Shown in pieces: positions 1-12,939 of a stretch of DNA of 64,000 nucleotides. The stretch is from Megascapheus bottae. Taxonomy: Eukaryota; Chordata; Mammalia; Rodentia; Geomyidae. The stretch lies in assembly GCA_024803745.1 (NCBI GenBank), contig JANJXV010000151.1, forward strand, positions 992,001-1,056,000, written 5' to 3'. The position numbers and the translations under genes are program-made. Under the pieces are notes generated by a model. The model had not been told where the DNA came from. It ran no database searches and worked only from the letters and a program-made list of their open reading frames with translations. Numbering within the stretch: position 1 is the first letter of the stretch; every line of letters begins with the position of its first letter.

Positions 1-380
1 GCCTTCACACACCTCCATTCTATGACTTAACACACCTTCTTTCTTACTTAACAAACATCCATTCTATGACTTCACACACCTCCATTCTATGACTTCACAC
101 ACCTCCATTCTATGACTTCACACACCTCCATTCTGTGACTTTACGCACCTCAATCTGTGAATTCACACACCTCAATTATGACTTCACACACATCCATTCT
201 ATGACTTCACACACCTACATTCTAGGACTTCACACACATCAGTTCTGTGACTTCGCACACCTCCATTCTGAGTTCACACACCTCCATTCTGTGACTTCAC
301 ACACCTCCAATCTGACTTCACACAGCTCCATTCTATGACTTCACACACCTCCATTCTGTGACTTCACACACCTCCATTCT
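1..380 (+). repeat. Partial HOR copy, partner of 1,462-1,841
   Basis: The order of linkers and rare variants here (CTTAACAAACATCC, then ACGCACCTCAAT, then ATTATGACTTCAC, then ACACACATCC) repeats 1,461 bp downstream. The spacing was measured with the ACGCACC variant at 143 and 1,604. The two copies differ by many point changes, so this is an old duplication. Agreement is lost after about 380, where this copy continues into a GATTTCTCACACC monomer. Confidence 0.7.
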
Positions 381-479
381 ATGATTTCTCACACCTCCAT
401 TCTATTAATTCACACACCTCCATTCTGTGACTTCACACAACTCCATTCTATGACTTCCCACACCTCCATTCTGTGACTT

Positions 480-1204
480 CACACACCTCCATTCCATGAC
501 TTCACACATCTCCATTTTATGAGTTCACACACCTCCATTTTGACTTCACACACCTCCATTCTATGACTTCACACACCTTCATTCTACTTCAGAAACATCC
601 ATTCTATGACTTCACACACCTCCATTCTATGACTTCACAAACCTCCATTCTGTGACTTCACACACCTCAATTCTGAGTTCACACACCTCAATTCCGTGAC
701 TTCACACACCTCAATTCTCACTTCACACACCTCCATTCTATGACTTCACACAATTGCATTCTATGACTTCACACACCTCCATTCTTTGACTTCACACACC
801 TCCATTGTGAGTTCACACACCTCCATTCTGTGACTTCACACACCTCCATTCTGTGACTTCACACACCTCCATTCTATGATTTCTCACACCTCCATTCTAT
901 TAATTCACACACCTCCATTCTATGACTTCACACAACTCCATTCTATGACTTCCCACACCTCCATTCTGTGACTTCACACACCTCCATTCTGAGTTCACAA
1001 ACCTCCATTCTGTGACTTAACGCACCTTCATTCAGTGACTTCACACACCTCCATTCTATGAGTTCACACACCTCCATTCTATGACTTCACACACCTCCAG
1101 TCTTTGACTTCACACCCCTCCATTCTGTGACTTCACACACCTCCATTCTATAACTTCACACACCTCCATTGTGACTTCCCACACCTCCAATCTTAGTTCA
1201 CACA
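480..1204 (+). repeat. Segment duplicated at 4,020-4,765
   Basis: The series CCATGACTTCACACATCTCC, a CTACTTCAGAAACATCC monomer, CTCAATTCTCACTTCAC, GATTTCTCACACC and CACACCCCTCC recurs in the same order 3,540 bp downstream. From the GATTTCTC monomer on, the offset grows to about 3,561 because the second copy has one extra monomer. The right half carries two closely spaced GATTTCTC/CTATTAATTC pairs at 383 and 878, the marker that later starts the short HOR units at 4,441-7,470. Confidence 0.7.
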
Positions 1205-1461
1205 CCTCCGTTATGACTTCACACACTTCCATTCTATGACTTCACACACCTCCATTCTATGACTTCACACACCTAGATTCTGTGACTTCACACACCTCCA
1301 TTCTGAGTTCACACACCTCCATTCTGTGACTTAACACACCTCCATTCTGTGACTTCACACACCTCCATTCTGAGTTCACACACCTCCATTCTGTGACTTC
1401 ACACACCTCTATTCTATCTTCACACAGCTCCATTCTATGACTTCACACACCTCCATTCTGT

Positions 1462-1841
1462 GCCTTCACACACCTCCATTCTATGATTTAACACACCTTC
1501 ATTCTTACTTAACAAACATCCATTCTATGACTTCACACACCTCCATTCTATGACTTCACACACCTGCATTCTATGACTTCACACACCTCCATTCTGTGAC
1601 TTCACGCACCTCAATTCTGTGACTTCACACACCTCCATTATGACTTCACACACATCCATTCTATGACTTCACACACCTCCATCCTATGACTTCACACACC
1701 TCAGTTCTGTGACTTCACACACCTCCATTCTGAGTTCACACACCTCCATTCTGTGACTTCACACACCTCCAATCTGACTTCACACAGCTCCATTCTATGA
1801 CTTCACACACCTCCATTCTGTGACTTCACACACCTCCATTA
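1462..1841 (+). repeat. Partial HOR copy, partner of 1-380
   Basis: This has the same monomer order as 1-380 at an offset of 1,461 bp. It ends where an ATTATGACTTCAC monomer replaces the CTATGATTTCTC monomer of the first copy. A further shorter relative lies near 3,050-3,250, recognisable by CTCAATTCTGTGACTTCAC followed by ATTATGACTTCACACAC and then ACATCC. Confidence 0.68.
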
Positions 1842-4019
1842 TGACTTCACACACATCCATTCTATGACTTCACACACCTCCATTCTATGACTTCACACAC
1901 CTCCATTCTGTGACATCGCACACCTCCATTCTGAATTCACACAGCTCCATTCTCTGACTTCCCACACCTCCATTCTATGATTTCACACACCTCCATTTTA
2001 TGACTTCACACACCTCCATTCTGTGACTTCACACACCTCCATTCTGAGTTCAAACACCTCCGTTCTGTGACTTAACACACCTCCATTCTGTGACTTCACA
2101 CACTTTCATCCTGAGTTCACACACCTCCATTCTGTGACTTCACACACCTCCATTCTGACTTCACACAGCTACATTCTATGACTTCACACACCTCCATTCT
2201 GTGCCTTCACAAACCTCCATTCTATGACTTAACACACCTTCATTCTTACTTAACAAACATCCATTCTATGACTTCACACACCTCCATTCTGTGACTTCAC
2301 ACACCTCCATTCTATGACCTCACTCACCTCCATTCTATGACTTCGCATACCTGCATTGTGACTTCACACACCTCCATTCCATGAGTTCACACACCTCCAT
2401 TCTGACTTCACACACCTCCATTCTATGACTTCACACACCTCCATTCTGACTTCACACACCTCCATTCTGTGACTTCACACAAATCCATCTCACTTCACAC
2501 ACCTCCATTCCATGACTTCACACACCTCCATTTGATGAATTCACACACCTCCATTCTTTGACTGCATGCACCTCCATTCTGTGAGTTCACACACCTCCAT
2601 TCTGTGACTTCACACACCTTTATTGTTTGACTTCACACACCTCCATTCTTTGACTTCACACACCTCCATTCTATGAGTTCACACACCTCCATTCTATGAG
2701 TTCACACACCTCCATTTTGACTTCACACACCTCCATTCTTTGACTTCATACACCTACATTCTCACTTCAGAAACATCCATTCTATGACTTCACGCACCTC
2801 CATTCTATGACTTCACAAACCTCCGTTCTGTGACCACACACCTCCATTCTGAGTTCCCACACCTCCATTCTGTGACTTCACCCACCTCCATCCTGACTTC
2901 ACACATCTCCATTCTGACTTCACAAACCTCAATTCTTTGACTTCACTCACCTCCATACTATGATTTCACACACTTCCATTCTATGAATTCACACACCTCC
3001 ATCCTATGACTTCACACACCTCCATTCTATGACTTCACACACCTCCATTCTCTGACTTCACACACCTCAATTCTGTGACTTCACACACCTCCATTATGAC
3101 TTCACACACATCCATTCTATGACTTCACACACCTCCGTTCTGTGACTTCACACACCTCCATTCTGAGTTCACACACCTCCATTCTGTGACTTCACACACC
3201 TCAAATCTGACTTCACACAGCTCCATTCTATGACTTCACACACCTCCATTCTGTGACTTCACACACCACCATCCCATGACTTTACACACCTCCATTCCAT
3301 GAGTTCACACACCTTCATTTGTGACTCTACACAACACCTTTTTGACTTCACACACCTCCATTCTTTGATTTCCCACACGTCCATTCTGTGACTTCACACA
3401 CCTTTATTTTTTGACTTCACACACCTCCATTCTTTGACTTCACACACCTCCATTCCATGACTTCACACACCTCCATTCTATGAGTTCACACACCTCCATT
3501 CTATGAGTTCACACACCTCCACTTTGACTTCACACACCTCCATTCTCTGACTTCACACACCTTCATTCTTACTTCAGAAACATCCATTCTATGACTTCAC
3601 GCACTTCCATTCTATGACTTCACACTCCTCATTTCTGAGTTGACACACTTCTATTCTGTGATTTCACACACCTCCAATTTGACTTCACACACCCCCATTC
3701 TATGACTTCTCACACCCCCATTGTGACATCACACACTCCATTCTATGAGTTCACACACCTTCATTCTGACTTCACACACCTCCATTCTATGACTTCACAC
3801 AGCTGCATTCTGACTTCAGACACCTCCGTTCTGTGACTTAACACACCACAATTTTGACTTCAAACACCTTCATTCTGTGACTTCACACACCTCCATTCTG
3901 TGACTTCACACACCTTCATTTTGACTTCACACACTTCCATTCTTTGACTTAACACACCTGCATTCTGTGACTTCACACTCCACCATTGTTTGACTTCACA
4001 CACCTATATTCTTGGACTT

Positions 4020-4765
4020 CACACACCTCCATTCCATGACTTCACACATCTCCATTTTATGAGTTCACACACCTCCATTTTGACTTCACACACCTCCATT
4101 CTATGAGTTCACACACCTTCATTCTACTACAGAAACATCCATTCTATGACTTCACACACCTCCATTCTATGACTTCACAAAACTCCATTCTGAGACTTCA
4201 CACACCTCCATTCTGAGTTCACACACCTCAATTCCGTGACTTCACACACCTCAATTCTCACTTCACACACCTCCATTCTATGACTTCACACAATTCCATT
4301 CTATGACTTCACACACCTCCATTCTTTGACTTCACACACCTCCATTGTGAGTTCACACACCTCCATTCCGTGACTTCACACACTTCCATTCTGTGACCTC
4401 ACACACCTCCATTCTGTGACTTCACACACCTCCATTCTATGATTTCTCACACCTCCATTCTATTAATTCACACACCTCCATTCTGTGACTTCACACAACT
4501 CCATTCTATAACTTCCCACACCTCCATTCTGTGACTTCACACACCTCCATTCTGAGTTCACAAACCTCGACTCTGACTTAAAGCACCTTCATTCTGTGAC
4601 TTCACACACGTCCATTCTATGACTTCACACACCTCCATTCTATGACTTCACACACCTCCAGTCTTTGACTTCACACCCCTCCATTCTGTGACTTTACACA
4701 CCTCCATTCTATAACTTCACAAACCTCCATTGTGACTTCCCACACCTCCAATCTGAGTTCACACA
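4020..4765 (+). repeat. Segment duplicated from 480-1,204
   Basis: This is the second copy of the 480-1,204 segment. It has one additional 23-bp monomer (CACTTCCATTCTGTGACC, near 4,380) and several private substitutions such as CTACTACAGAAACATCC at 4,125. It overlaps the right end of the 3,383-4,455 segment that reappears at 10,341, so this stretch took part in at least two separate duplications. Confidence 0.68.
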
Positions 4766-7470
4766 CATCCTTTCTGACTTCACACAGCTCCATAAAATGA
4801 CTTCACACACCTCCATTCTGTGACTTCGCACTCCTCCATTCTGAATTCACACAGCTCCATTCTCTGACTTCCCACACCTCCATTCTATGATTTCACACAC
4901 CTCCATTCTATGACTTCACACACCTCCATTCTGTGACTTCACACACCTCCATTCTGAGTTCCAACACCTCCGTTCTGTGACTTAACACACCTCCATTCTG
5001 TGACTTCACACACCTCCATTCTGAGTTCACACACCTCCATTCTGTGACTTCAGACACCTCAATTCTCACTTCACACACCTCCATTCTATGACTTCACACA
5101 ATTCCATTCTATGAATTCACACACCTCCATTCTTTGACTTCACACACCTCCATTGTGAGTTCACACACCTCCATTCTGTGACTTCAGACACCTCCATTGT
5201 GTGACTTCACACACCTCCATTCTGTGACTTCACACACCTCCATTTTATGATTTCTCACACCTCCATTCTATTAATTCACACACCTCCATTCTGTGACTTC
5301 ACACAACTCCATTCTAAAACTTCCCACACCTCCATTCTGTGACTTCACACACCTCCATTCTGAGTTCACAAACCTCGATTCTGTGACTTAACGCGCCTTC
5401 ATTCTGTGACTTCACACACCTCCATTCTATGACTTCACACACCTCCATTCTATGACTTCACACACCTCCAGTCTTTGACTACACACCCCTCCATTCTGTG
5501 ACTTTACACAACTCCATTCTATAACTTCAAACACCTCCATTGTGACTTCCCTACACCTCCAATCTGAGTTCACCCACCTCCGTTCTGACTTCACACAGCT
5601 CCATAAAATGACATCACACACCTCCATTCTGTGACTTCGCACACCTCCATTCTGACTTCACACAGCTCCATTCTCTGACTTCCCACACCTCCTTTCTATG
5701 ATTTCACACACCTCCATTCTATGACTTCACACACCTCCATTCTGTGACTTCACACACCTCCATTCTGAGTTCCAACACCTCCGTTCTGTAACTTAACACA
5801 CCTCCATTCTGTGACTTCACACACCTCCATTCTGAGTTCACACACCTCCATTCTGTGTCTTCACAAACCTCCATTCTGACTTCACACACCTCCATTATAT
5901 GACTTCACACACCTCCATTCTGTGCCTTCACACACCTCCATTCTATGTCTTAACACACCTTCATTCTTACTTAACAAACATCCATTCTATGACTTCACAC
6001 ACCTCCATTCTATGACTTCACACACCTCCTTTCTGTGAGTTCACACACCTCCATTCTGTGACTTCACACACCTCCATTCTATGATTTCTCACACCTCCAT
6101 TCTATTAATTCACACACCTCCATTCTGTGACTTCACACAACTCCATTCTATAACTTCCCACACCTCCATTCTGTGACTTCACACACCTCCATTCTGAGTT
6201 CACAAACCTCGATTCTGTGACTTAACGCACCTTCATTCTGTGACTTCACACACGTCCATTCTATGACTTCACACACCTCCATTCTATGACTTCACACACC
6301 TCCAGTCTTTGACTTCACACCACTCCATTCTGTGACTTCACACACCTCCATTCTATAACTTCACAAACCTCCATTGTGACTTCCCACACCTCCAATCTGA
6401 GTTCACACACATCCTTTCTGACTTCACACACCTCCATAAAATGACTTCACACACCTCCATTCTGTGACTTCGCACTCCTCCATTCTGACTTCACACAGCT
6501 CCATTCTCTGACTTCCCACACCTCCATTCTATGATTTCACACACCTCCATTCTATGACTTCACACACCTCCATTCTGTGACTTCACTCACCTCCATTCTG
6601 AGTTCCAACACCTCCGTTCTGTGACTTCACACACCTCCATTCTGTGACTTCACACACCTCCATTCTATGATTTCACACACCTCCATTCTATTAATTCACA
6701 CACCTCCATTCTGTGACTTCACACAACTCCATTCTACAACTTCCCACACCTCCATTCTATGAATTCACACACCTCCATTCTGAGTTCACAAACCTCGATT
6801 CTGTGACTTAACGCACCTTCATTCTGTGACTTCACACACCTCCATTCTATGACTTCACACACCTCCATTCTATGACTTCACACACCTCCAGTCTTTGACT
6901 ACACATCCCTCCATTCTGTGACTTTACACACCTCCATTCCATAACTTCACACACCTCCATTCTGACTTCCCACACCTCCAATCTGAGTTCACACACCTCC
7001 GTTCTGACTTTACATAGCTCCATAAAATGACATCACACACCTCCATTCTGTGACTTCGCACATCTCCATTCTGACTTCACACAGATCCATTCTCTGACTT
7101 CCCACACCTCCTTTCCATGATTTCACACACCTCCATTCTATGACTTCACACACCTCCATTCTGTGACTTCACACACCTCCATTCTGAGTTCCAACACCTC
7201 CGTTCTGTGACTTAACACACCTCCATTCTGTGACTTCACACACCTCCATTCTGAGTTCACACACCTCCATTCTGTGACTTCACAAACCTCCATTCTGACT
7301 TCACACAGCTCCATTATATGACTTCACACACCTCCATTCTGTGCCTTCACACACCTCCATTCTATGTCTTAACACACCTTCATTCTTACTTAACAAACAT
7401 CCATTCTATGACTTCACACACCACCATTCTATGACTTCACACACCTCCTTTCTGTGAGTTCACACACCTC
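4441..7470 (+). repeat. Short HOR of region A, about 0.6-0.8 kb, four units
   Basis: Units start at the GATTTCTC (last unit GATTTCAC) monomer followed by CTATTAATTCAC: 4,441-5,248 (808 bp), 5,249-6,082 (834 bp), 6,083-6,668 (586 bp) and 6,669 to about 7,470. Each unit holds one CTCCATAAAATGAC monomer (CATAAA at 4,791, 5,602, 6,435 and 7,021), which confirms the period. The third unit is short by about 250 bp. A TATGTCTTAACAC monomer at 5,947 and 7,366 shows that units two-plus-three and four are also related at a 1,419-bp spacing. Confidence 0.75.
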
Positions 7471-7620
7471 AATTCTGTGACTTCACACACTTCCTTATGA
7501 CTTCACACACATCCATTCTATGACTTCACACACCTCCATTCTATGACTTCACAGCTCCATTCTGTGACTTCACACACCTCCATTCTGAGTTCACACACCT
7601 CCATTCTGTGACTTCACACA

Positions 7621-9055
7621 CCTCCAATCTGACTTCACACAGCTTAATTCTATGACTTCACACACCTCCATTCTGTGACTTCACACACCTCCATTCTATG
7701 ACTTCACACACCTCCATTGTGACTTCACACACCTCCATTCCATGAGTTCACTCACCTCCATTCTGACTTCACACACCTCCATTCTATGACTTCACACACC
7801 TCCATTCTGACTTCACACACCTCCATTCTATGACTTCACACAGGTCCATTCTGACTTCACACACCTCCATTCTGTGACTTCACACACCTCCATTCTTTGA
7901 CTTCACACACATCCATTCTATGAGGTCACACACCGCCATTTGTGACTCTACACAACACCTTTTTGACTTCACACACCTCCATTCTGTGATTTCACACACC
8001 TCCATTCTGTGACTTCACACACCTTTATTGTTTGACTTCACACACCTCCAATCTTTGACTTCACACACCTCCATTCCATGACTTCACACACCTCCATTCT
8101 ATGAGTTCACACACCTCAATTCTATGAGTTCACACACCTCCATTTTGACTTCACACACCTCCATTCTATGACTTCACACACCTTCATTCTTACTTCAGAA
8201 ACATCCATTCTATGACTTCACGCACTTCCATTCTATGACTTCACACTCCTCATTTCTGAGTTGACACACCTCCATTCTGTGATTTCACACACCTCCAATT
8301 TGACTTCACACACCCCCATTCTATGACTTCACACACCTCCATTCTATGACTTCACACACCTCCATTCTATGACTTCACACACCTAGATTCTGTGACTTCA
8401 CACACCTCCATTCTGAGTTCACACACCTCCATTCTGTGACTTTACACACCTCCATTCTGATTTCACAGAGCTCCATAAAATGACTTCACACACCTCCATT
8501 CTGTGACATCGCACACCTCCATTCTGACTTCACACAGCTCCATTCTCTGACTTCCCACACCTCCATTCTGTGATTTCACACACCTCCATTCTATGACTTC
8601 ACACACCTCCAGTCTGTGACTTCACACACCTCCATTCTATGACTTCACACACCTCCATTCTGACTTCACACACCTCCATTCCTTGACTTCACACAACTCC
8701 ATTCTGACTTCACACACCTCCAATCTGTGACTTCACACACCTCCATTCCATGACTTCACACACCTCCATTCGATGACTTCACACACCTCCATTCTTTGAC
8801 TTCACACACCTCCATTCTATGAGTTCACACACCTCCATTTGTGACTCTACACACCACCTTTTTATTTCACACACCTCCATTCTGTGATTCCACACACCTC
8901 CATTCTGTGACTTCACACACCTTTATTGTTTGACTTCACACACCTCCATTCTTTGACTTCACACACCTCCATTCCATGAGTTCACACACCTCCATTCTAT
9001 GAGTTCACACACCTCCATTCTATGAGTTCACACACCTCCATTTTGACTTCACACA
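7621..9055 (+). repeat. 1,435-bp HOR of region A, copy 1
   Basis: This is a full copy of a 1,435-bp unit. Landmarks in order are CAGCTTAATTC (7,640), CATGAGTTCACTCACC (7,741), CTCTACACAACACC (7,946), an ACTTCAGAAACATCC monomer (8,196), CTCATTTCTGAGTTGAC (8,250), CATAAAATGAC (8,474) and CTCTACACACCACC (8,843). Every landmark present in copy 2 lies exactly 1,435 bp further on. This unit carries the CTCTACACACCACC cassette that is absent from region B but common in region C. Confidence 0.82.
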
Positions 9056-10075
9056 CCTCCAATCTGACTTCACACAGCTTAATTCTATGACTTCACACAC
9101 CTCCATTCTGTGACTTCACACACCTCCATTCTATGACTTCACACACCTCCATTGTGACTTCACACACCTCCATTCCATGAGTTCACTCACCTCCATTCTG
9201 ACTTCACACACCTCCATTCTATGACTTCACACACCTCCATTCTGACTTCACACACCTCCATTCTATGACTTCACACAGGTCCATTCTGACTTCACACACC
9301 TCCATTCTGTGACTTCACACACCTCCATTCTTTGACTTCACACACATCCATTCTATGAGATCACACACCTCCATTTGTGACTCTACACAACACCTTTTTG
9401 ACTTCACACACCTCCATTCTGTGATTTCACACACCTCCATTCTGTGACTTCACACACCTTTATTGTTTGACTTCACACACCTCCAATCTTTGACTTCACA
9501 CACCTCCATTCCATGACTTCACACACCTCCATTCTATGAGTTCACACACCTCAATTCTATGAGTTCACACACCTCCATTTTGACTTCACACACCTCCATT
9601 CTATGACTTCACACACCTTCATTCTTACTTCAGAAACATCCATTCTATGACTTCACACACTTCCATTCTATGACTTCACACTCCTCATTTCTGAGTTGAC
9701 ACACCTCCATTCTGTGATTTCACACACCTCCAATTTGACTTCACATACCCCCATTCTATGACTTCACACACCTCCATTCTATGACTTCACACACCTCCAT
9801 TCTATGACTTCACACACCTAGATTCTGTGACTTCACACACCTCCATTCTGAGTTCACACACCTCCATTCTGTGACTTTACACACCTCCATTCTGATTTCA
9901 CAGAGCTCCATAAAATGACTTCACACACCTCCATTCTGTGACAACGCACACCTCCATTCTGACTTCACACAGCTCCATTCTCTGACTTCCCACACCTCCA
10001 TTCTGTGATTTCACACACCTCCATTCTAAGACTTCACACACCTCCAGTCTGTGACTTCACACACCTCCATTCTGT
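9056..10075 (+). repeat. 1,435-bp HOR of region A, copy 2 (truncated on the right)
   Basis: It matches copy 1 at a constant 1,435-bp offset (CATGAGTTCACTCACC at 9,176, CATTTCTGAG at 9,686, CATAAA at 9,909) with few substitutions, for example GACAACGCACACC near 9,941 where copy 1 has GACATCGC. Agreement ends near 10,075, where a block of region-B type monomers follows. The last quarter of the unit is missing. Confidence 0.8.
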
Positions 10076-10345
10076 GACTTCACACACCTCCATTCTATGA
10101 CTTCACACACCTCCATTCTATGACTTCACAAACTTCCATTCTGACTTCACACACCTCCATTCTGACTTCACAAACATCAATTCTGTGACTTCACAAACCT
10201 CCATTCTATGACTTCACACACCTCCATTCTATGACTTCACACACCTCCATTCTATGACTTCACACACCTCCATTCTGTGACTTCACACACCACTATTGTT
10301 TGACTTCACACACCTCCAATTTTGGACTTCACACACCTCCATTCT
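10060..10345 (+). repeat. Region-B type patch inside region A
   Basis: The series ACAAACTTCC, ACTTCACAAACATCAATT, ACAAACCTCC and then CACTATTGTTTGAC is typical of region B (17,470-17,745, 21,310-21,545, 33,470-33,755). The distance from AACTTCC to CACTATTG is 160 bp here (10,131 to 10,291) and also 160 bp at 17,534-17,694 and 33,550-33,710. It is flanked on both sides by region-A material, so it looks transplanted. Confidence 0.7.
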
Positions 10346-11409
10346 GTGACTTCACACACCTTTATTGTTTGACTTCACACACCTCCATTCTTTGACTTCA
10401 CACACCTCCATTCCATGAGTTCACACACCTCCATTCTATGAGTTCACACACCTCCATTCTATGAGTTCACACACCTCCATTTTTACTTCACACACCTCCA
10501 TTCTATGATTTCACACACCTTCATTCTTACTTCAGAAACATCCATTCTATGACTTCACGCACTTCCATTCTATGACTTCACACTCCTCATTTCTGAGTTG
10601 ACACACCTCCGTTCTGTGATTTCACACACCTCCAATTTGACTTCACACACCCCCATTCTATGACTTCACACACCCCCATTGTGACTTCACACACTCCATT
10701 CTATGAGTTCACACACCTCCATTCTGACTTCACACACCTCCATTCTATGACTTCACACAGCTGCATTCTGACTTCAGACACCTAAATTTGTGACTTCACA
10801 CAGCACAATTTTGACTTCAAACGCCTTCATTCTGTGACTTCACACACCTCCATTCTGTGACTTCACACACCTCCATTTTGACTTCACACACTTCCATTCT
10901 TTGTCTTAATACACCTGCGTTCTGTGACTTCACACACCACCATTGTTTGACTTCACACACCTATATTCTTGGACTTCACACACCTCCATTCCATGACTTC
11001 ACACATCTCCATTTTATGAGTTCGCACACCTCCATTTTGACTTCACACACCTCCATTCTATGCGTTCACACATTTTCATTTTACTTCAGAAACATCCATT
11101 CTATGACTTCACACACCTCCATTCTATGACTTCACAAACCTCCATTCTGTGACTTCACACACCTCCATTCTGAGTTCACACACCTCAATTCCGTGACTTC
11201 ACACACCTCAATTCTCACTTCACACACCTCCATTCTATGACTTCTCACAATTCCATTCTATGACTTCACACACCTCCATTCTTTGACTTCACACACCTCC
11301 ATTGTGAGTTCACACACCTCCATTCTGTGACTTCACACACCTCCATTCTGTGACTTCACACACTTCCTTATGACTTCACACACCTCCATTCTATGATTTC
11401 TCACACCTC
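10341..11409 (+). repeat. Copy of the 3,383-4,455 segment
   Basis: Landmarks CCTTTATT (3,401 and 10,359), CATTTCTGAG (3,630 and 10,588) and CCTATATTCTTGGAC (4,003 and 10,960) keep a nearly constant offset of 6,957-6,958 bp over about 1.07 kb. The match ends after a GATTTCTCACACC monomer at 11,395. This long-range copy sits between copies 2 and 3 of the 1,435-bp HOR and explains why those two are 2,306 bp apart. Confidence 0.75.
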
Positions 11410-12830
11410 CATTCTGTGACTTCACACACCTCCATTCTATGACTTCACACACCTCCATTGTGACTTCACACACCTCCATTCCATGAGTTCACTCACCTCC
11501 ATTCTGACTTCACACACCTCCATTCTATGACTTCACACACCTCCATTCTGACTTCACACACCTCCATTCTATGACTTCACACAGCTCCATTCTGACTTCA
11601 CACACCTCCATTCTGTGACTTCACACACCTCCATTCTTTGACTTCACACACCTCCATTCTATGAATTCACACACCTCCATTTGTGACTCTACACAACACC
11701 TTTTTTACTTCACACACCTCCATTCTGTGATTTCACACACCTCCATTCTGTGACTTCACACACCTTTATTGTTTGACTTCACACACCTCCAATCTTTGAC
11801 TTCACACACCTCCATTCCATGACTTCACACACCTCCATTCTATGAGTTCACACACCTCCATTCTATGAGTTCACACACCTCCATTTTGACTTCACACACC
11901 TCCATTCTATGACTTCACACACCTTCATTCTTACTTCAGAAATATCCATTCTATGACTTCACGCACTTCCATTCTATGACTTCACACTCCTCATTTCTGA
12001 GTTGACACACCTCCATTCTGTGATTTCACACACCTCCAATTTGACTTCACACACCCCCATTCTATGACTTCACACACCTCCATTCTATGACTTCACACAC
12101 CTCCATTCTATGACTTCACACACCTAGATTCTGTGACTTCACACACCTCCATTCTGAGTTCACACACCTCCACTCTGTGACTTTACACACCTCCATTCTG
12201 ATTTCACACAGCTCCATAAAATGACTTCACGCACCTCCATTCTGTGACATCGCACACCTCCATTCTGACTTCACACAGCTCCATTCTCTGACTTCCCACA
12301 CCTCCATTCTGTGATTTCAACACCTCCATTCTATGACTTCACACACCTCCAGTCTGTGACTTCACACACCTCCATTCTATGACTTCACACACCTCCATTC
12401 TGACTTCACACACCTCCATTCCTTGACTTCACACAGCTCCATTCTGACTTCACACACCTCCACTCTGTGACTTCACACACCTCCATTCCACGACTTCACA
12501 CACCTCCATTCTATGACTTCACACACCTCCATTCTTTGACTTCACACACCTACATTCTATGATTTCACACACCTCCATTTGTGACTCTACACACCACCTT
12601 TTTGACTTCACACACTTCCATTCTGTGATTTCACACACCTCCATTCTGTGACTTCACACATCTCCATTCCATGACTTCACACACCTCCATTCTATGAGAT
12701 CTCACACCTCCATTCTATGAGTTCACACACCTCCATTTTGACTTCACACACCTCCATTCTATGACTTCACACACCTTCATTCTTACTTCAGAAACATCCA
12801 TTCTATGACGTCACACACTTCCATTTTATG
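11405..12830 (+). repeat. 1,435-bp HOR of region A, copy 3
   Basis: Landmarks repeat those of copy 1 at +3,741 bp (CATGAGTTCACTCACC at 11,482, CATTTCTGAG at 11,992, CATAAA at 12,215). The offset falls to +3,740 after a 1-bp deletion near 12,316 (GATTTCAACACC). It includes the part that copy 2 lacks, with CTCTACACACCACC near 12,583. Just past an ACTTCAGAAACATCC monomer it holds a perfect TGACGTCA at 12,806-12,813. It decays into transitional monomers (12,831-12,939) before region B. Confidence 0.75.
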
Positions 12831-12939
12831 TTTTCACAAATCTCCATCCTGTGACTTCACACACCTCCATTCTGAGTTCACACACCTCCATTCTCTGAGT
12901 TCACACACCTCCATTCTGTGACTTAACACACCTCCATTC

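Larger units (their letters stand above)
1..4440 (+). repeat. Region A1a: degenerate, weakly ordered part of the array
   Basis: This stretch contains no gene and only loosely ordered monomers. The core carries more private changes here than elsewhere, for example TTTACGCACC near 141 and TGCATGCACC near 2,563. A marker monomer with CTTAACAAACATCC recurs near 50, 1,503 and 2,244. Recognisable longer copies are listed separately. The higher divergence suggests an older or less homogenised part of the array, possibly nearer its left edge; that is inference. Confidence 0.75.

Noticed and set aside
10857..11129. The longest open frames (90 codons here and at 47,932-48,204; also 135-338, 5,427-5,642 on the minus strand and 30,355-30,585)
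   Set aside because: Because 23 is not a multiple of three, each frame passes through all phases of the monomer and meets a TGA or TAG quickly. Slightly longer frames are expected by chance among thousands of monomers of mixed length. No domain can be recognised.
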